Source: Ophiodon elongatus (Eukaryota > Chordata > Actinopteri > Perciformes > Hexagrammidae). From it: DNA of 64,000 nt. The notes beneath the pieces are model-generated. The model had not been told where the DNA came from, made no database searches, and saw only the letters and a program-made list of their open reading frames with translations. The DNA lies in NCBI GenBank assembly GCA_016806645.1, contig JACSYO010000415.1, forward strand, positions 3,572,001 to 3,636,000, in the 5' to 3' direction. The first letter of the stretch is position 1. Every line of letters begins with the position of its first letter. The position numbers were made by a program, and so were the translations under genes. Shown piece by piece: positions 62,601 to 64,000 of the stretch.

Positions 62601-63710
62601 AGTTTATTTTTTGCCCAGTGATGAGACCAAGGCGAATACGAGCTGACTGACTGAGAGCTGGGTTCTTCTTGCCTCTATTGTCAGGTAATCTTGGCTGTGC
62701 AGAGAAGCATTCCTGCTCTGCTGTAAGGGCCTGCCTACAGTGACTTGGCTTCACCCTAATTAGTCCTCTTTAAAGTTACAGTGGAGTAATGATGGGTATG
62801 AAGCCGACAGTATGTGTACGTGTGTGAGAGGCAAGGAGCTCACCCAGCTCTCTTCAATGTTCAGTCAGCTGTGAGTTGCTTCTTTGGTAATCTGAGGGCA
62901 GAGTTCAGAAACTCAACTGGAGACAAAGTAATGCGTTTATACTCAAGTGTTGTATTTCATTTGCTCAAGTAGTTTTAATGCATCATTCTTGCAAGATTTG
63001 CCATGAAATGCCAAGATGCATAAATCATTAGTCAATGATTGTTGTAGAAACAAAAAATATGTTAACACAAGAACAAGATTAGATGAAGACTTATTCTCTT
63101 TTTCCTCCTGTTTTCCAGAGCCACACAATGCGTGTCGCTGTGTGTGAGGTACTGGGAGAGATCCTCGTGCGGGTCCTGTGTGGTGACGGGCTCGACGAGT
63201 CCGGTAAAGCTGACCGCGACCGCTTCTTTGACACACTGCAGGAACATCTGCACGACACACATTCCCATGTTAGGGCACGTGTGTTGCAGGTCTACGCACG
63301 CATAGTCAACAGCAAAGTATGTTTCATTCACTTAAGTACCTGTAAATGCGTGTTATAAAATGCTCCACTTGGTAATAATTACAATCTTTGTTTGTTTAGG
63401 CACTGCCCCTGTGCAAGTACAGTGAGGTGATGGAGCTTGCTGTAGGGCGACTGATGGACAAATCTATAAATGTAGTGAAGGGCGCCATCCAGCTGTTGGC
63501 AGCATTCATCGCACACAACCCCTATAGCTGCAAGGTCACTAAAAGCAGCATGACTTTTTTTTTTTTTTTTTTTTTTTCAGATTTCACAATCTCACTGAAA
63601 TATGTTCTTGTCTCTTCTTCAGCTTAGCAGTGCAGATCTGAAGAAACCGCTAGAGAAAGAGGCCGTGAAACTTAGAGAGATGAAAGAGAAACTGGAGGAG
63701 AAAGCACCAG
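59637..63710 (+). CDS. ncapd2: Condensin I subunit NCAPD2 (CAP-D2), N-terminal third
   Basis: Exons: 59637-59754, 59847-59922, 60005-60063, 60156-60331, 60848-60993, 61417-61544, 61709-61832, 61961-62108, 63119-63316, 63400-63534, 63623-63710; 465 residues, phases consistent. The gene continues beyond the window (human protein about 1,400 aa). CAP-D2 is a HEAT-repeat subunit of condensin I that loads on mitotic chromosomes. Seen here: MSWDFFVPVCVGDLVKTGGI start, then helical repeats rich in Leu. Typical blocks are KLNAVKMSVYLLCKLTETLE, GLLQWDSEREKVLQALIQLL, HLLGVLIKKYNHLLGASVKV, VREVIG-type junctions, and HVRARVLQVYARIV. The 5' UTR exon (to 59210) splices to 59635. Three of its introns carry scaRNA10-like RNAs, as human NCAPD2 hosts SCARNA10. 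Confidence 0.95.
60412..60745 (+). ncRNA. scarna10: scaRNA10/U85-type guide RNA, copy 1
   Basis: In the ncapd2 intron 60332-60847; 334 nt, near the 330 nt of human U85. Terminal stem TGCCC (60412-60416) with GGGCA (60741-60745), C box ATGATGA (60419-60425), D box CTGA (60737-60740). The nine bases CTTTGGTAA before the D box pair with U5 snRNA UUACUAAAG (one G-U); the fifth base upstream of the D box (G, 60732) faces C45, the known methylation site. An H/ACA pocket has left arm AATCTT (60495-60500) and right arm GTAAGG (60531-60536). It matches U5 around U46, and ACA (60545-60547) begins exactly 14 nt after the pocket. This is the most diverged of the three copies and probably the ancestral one. 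U85 guides C45 methylation and U46 pseudouridylation of U5 in Cajal bodies. Confidence 0.88.
62612..62900 (+). ncRNA. scarna10: scaRNA10/U85-type guide RNA, copy 2
   Basis: In the 1-kb ncapd2 intron 62109-63118; 289 nt. Terminal stem TGCCC (62612-62616) with GGGCA (62896-62900), C box GTGATGA (62618-62624), D box CTGA (62892-62895). The D-box guide CTTTGGTAA is preserved with G62887 at the -5 position opposite U5 C45. The pseudouridylation pocket AATCTT (62687-62692) and GTAAGG (62723-62728) encloses the stem GCAGAG/CTCTGC; ACA (62737-62739) follows at 14 nt. It is shorter than copy 1 because of changes between the H/ACA part and the D box. All guide elements look functional. Confidence 0.88.
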
Positions 63711-63757
63711 GTAAGGATGAACCCAGAGAAGTTTACTTTTGATGTTCAGTGACATTT

Positions 63758-64000
63758 TGCCCAGTGATGAGACCAAGGCGAATACGAGCTGACTGAGTGA
63801 GAGCTGGGTTCTTCTTGCCTCTATTGTCAGGTAATCTTGGCTGTGCAGAGAAGCATTCCTGCTCTGCTGTAAGGGCCTGCCTACAGTGACTTGGCTTCAC
63901 CCTAATTAGTCCTCTTTAAAGTTACAGTGGAGTAATGATGGGTATGAAGCCGACAGTATGTGTACGTGTGTGAGAGGCATGGAGCTCACCCAGCTCTCTT
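63758..64000 (+). ncRNA. scarna10: scaRNA10/U85-type guide RNA, copy 3 (cut by window end)
   Basis: In the ncapd2 intron starting at 63711. TGCCC (63758-63762), C box GTGATGA (63764-63770), pocket AATCTT (63833-63838) and GTAAGG (63869-63874), ACA (63883-63885) at 14 nt. Over the 243 nt visible it differs from copy 2 at only about two positions (one in the CTGACTGA-rich stretch, one in GGCATGG against GGCAAGG). If its length equals copy 2 it would end near 64046; the D box is outside the window. Confidence 0.82.

Overview
The window is vertebrate nuclear DNA from a teleost fish, probably a percomorph. The evidence is short spliced exons with GT/AG borders and orthologues of vertebrate genes. 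Long CA/GT and GA microsatellites and fish-type non-autonomous transposon families are also present. All genes below were rebuilt by hand from splice sites, reading phase and family similarity recalled from memory; no database search was run.

Layout. (1) 1-12.6 kb, minus strand: the 5' end of fam131b. It has a first coding exon with an N-myristoylation motif, a 10 kb first intron and a 38-nt second exon; the rest of the gene lies beyond position 1. (2) 12.6-21.5 kb: intergenic, rich in simple repeats. (3) 21.5-34.1 kb, plus: zyx (zyxin, 627 aa, three LIM domains). (4) 36.7-42.5 kb, plus: kel, an M13-peptidase-like type II membrane protein of 798 aa whose zinc-binding motif is degraded. (5) 42.8-44.7 kb, plus: an intron-containing linker-histone gene with an internal tail repeat. 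(6) 45.2-47.1 kb, minus: emg1. (7) 47.4-53.7 kb, plus: nop2, sharing a short divergent promoter with emg1. (8) 54.4-58.5 kb, plus: ing4 (249 aa). (9) 59.1-64.0 kb, plus: the first third of ncapd2 (condensin I).

The gene set joins two blocks that are separate in human: FAM131B-ZYX-KEL (7q34-q35) and EMG1-NOP2-ING4-NCAPD2 (12p13). The linker histone sits between the blocks.

The most interesting signal is in ncapd2. Three introns each carry a scaRNA10/U85-type RNA, the mixed C/D-H/ACA guide for U5 snRNA. All three keep the pseudouridylation pocket matching U5 U46, exactly 14 nt before ACA. The first two also show the D-box guide for U5 C45. The second and third copies are almost identical, and their similarity begins at the RNA's terminal stem, so the family expanded recently inside one host gene. 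Other points of note are kel as an apparent pseudoprotease, a likely frameshift in the linker-histone tail, a GT-repeat next to a zyx splice acceptor, and nested or rearranged transposons in introns.
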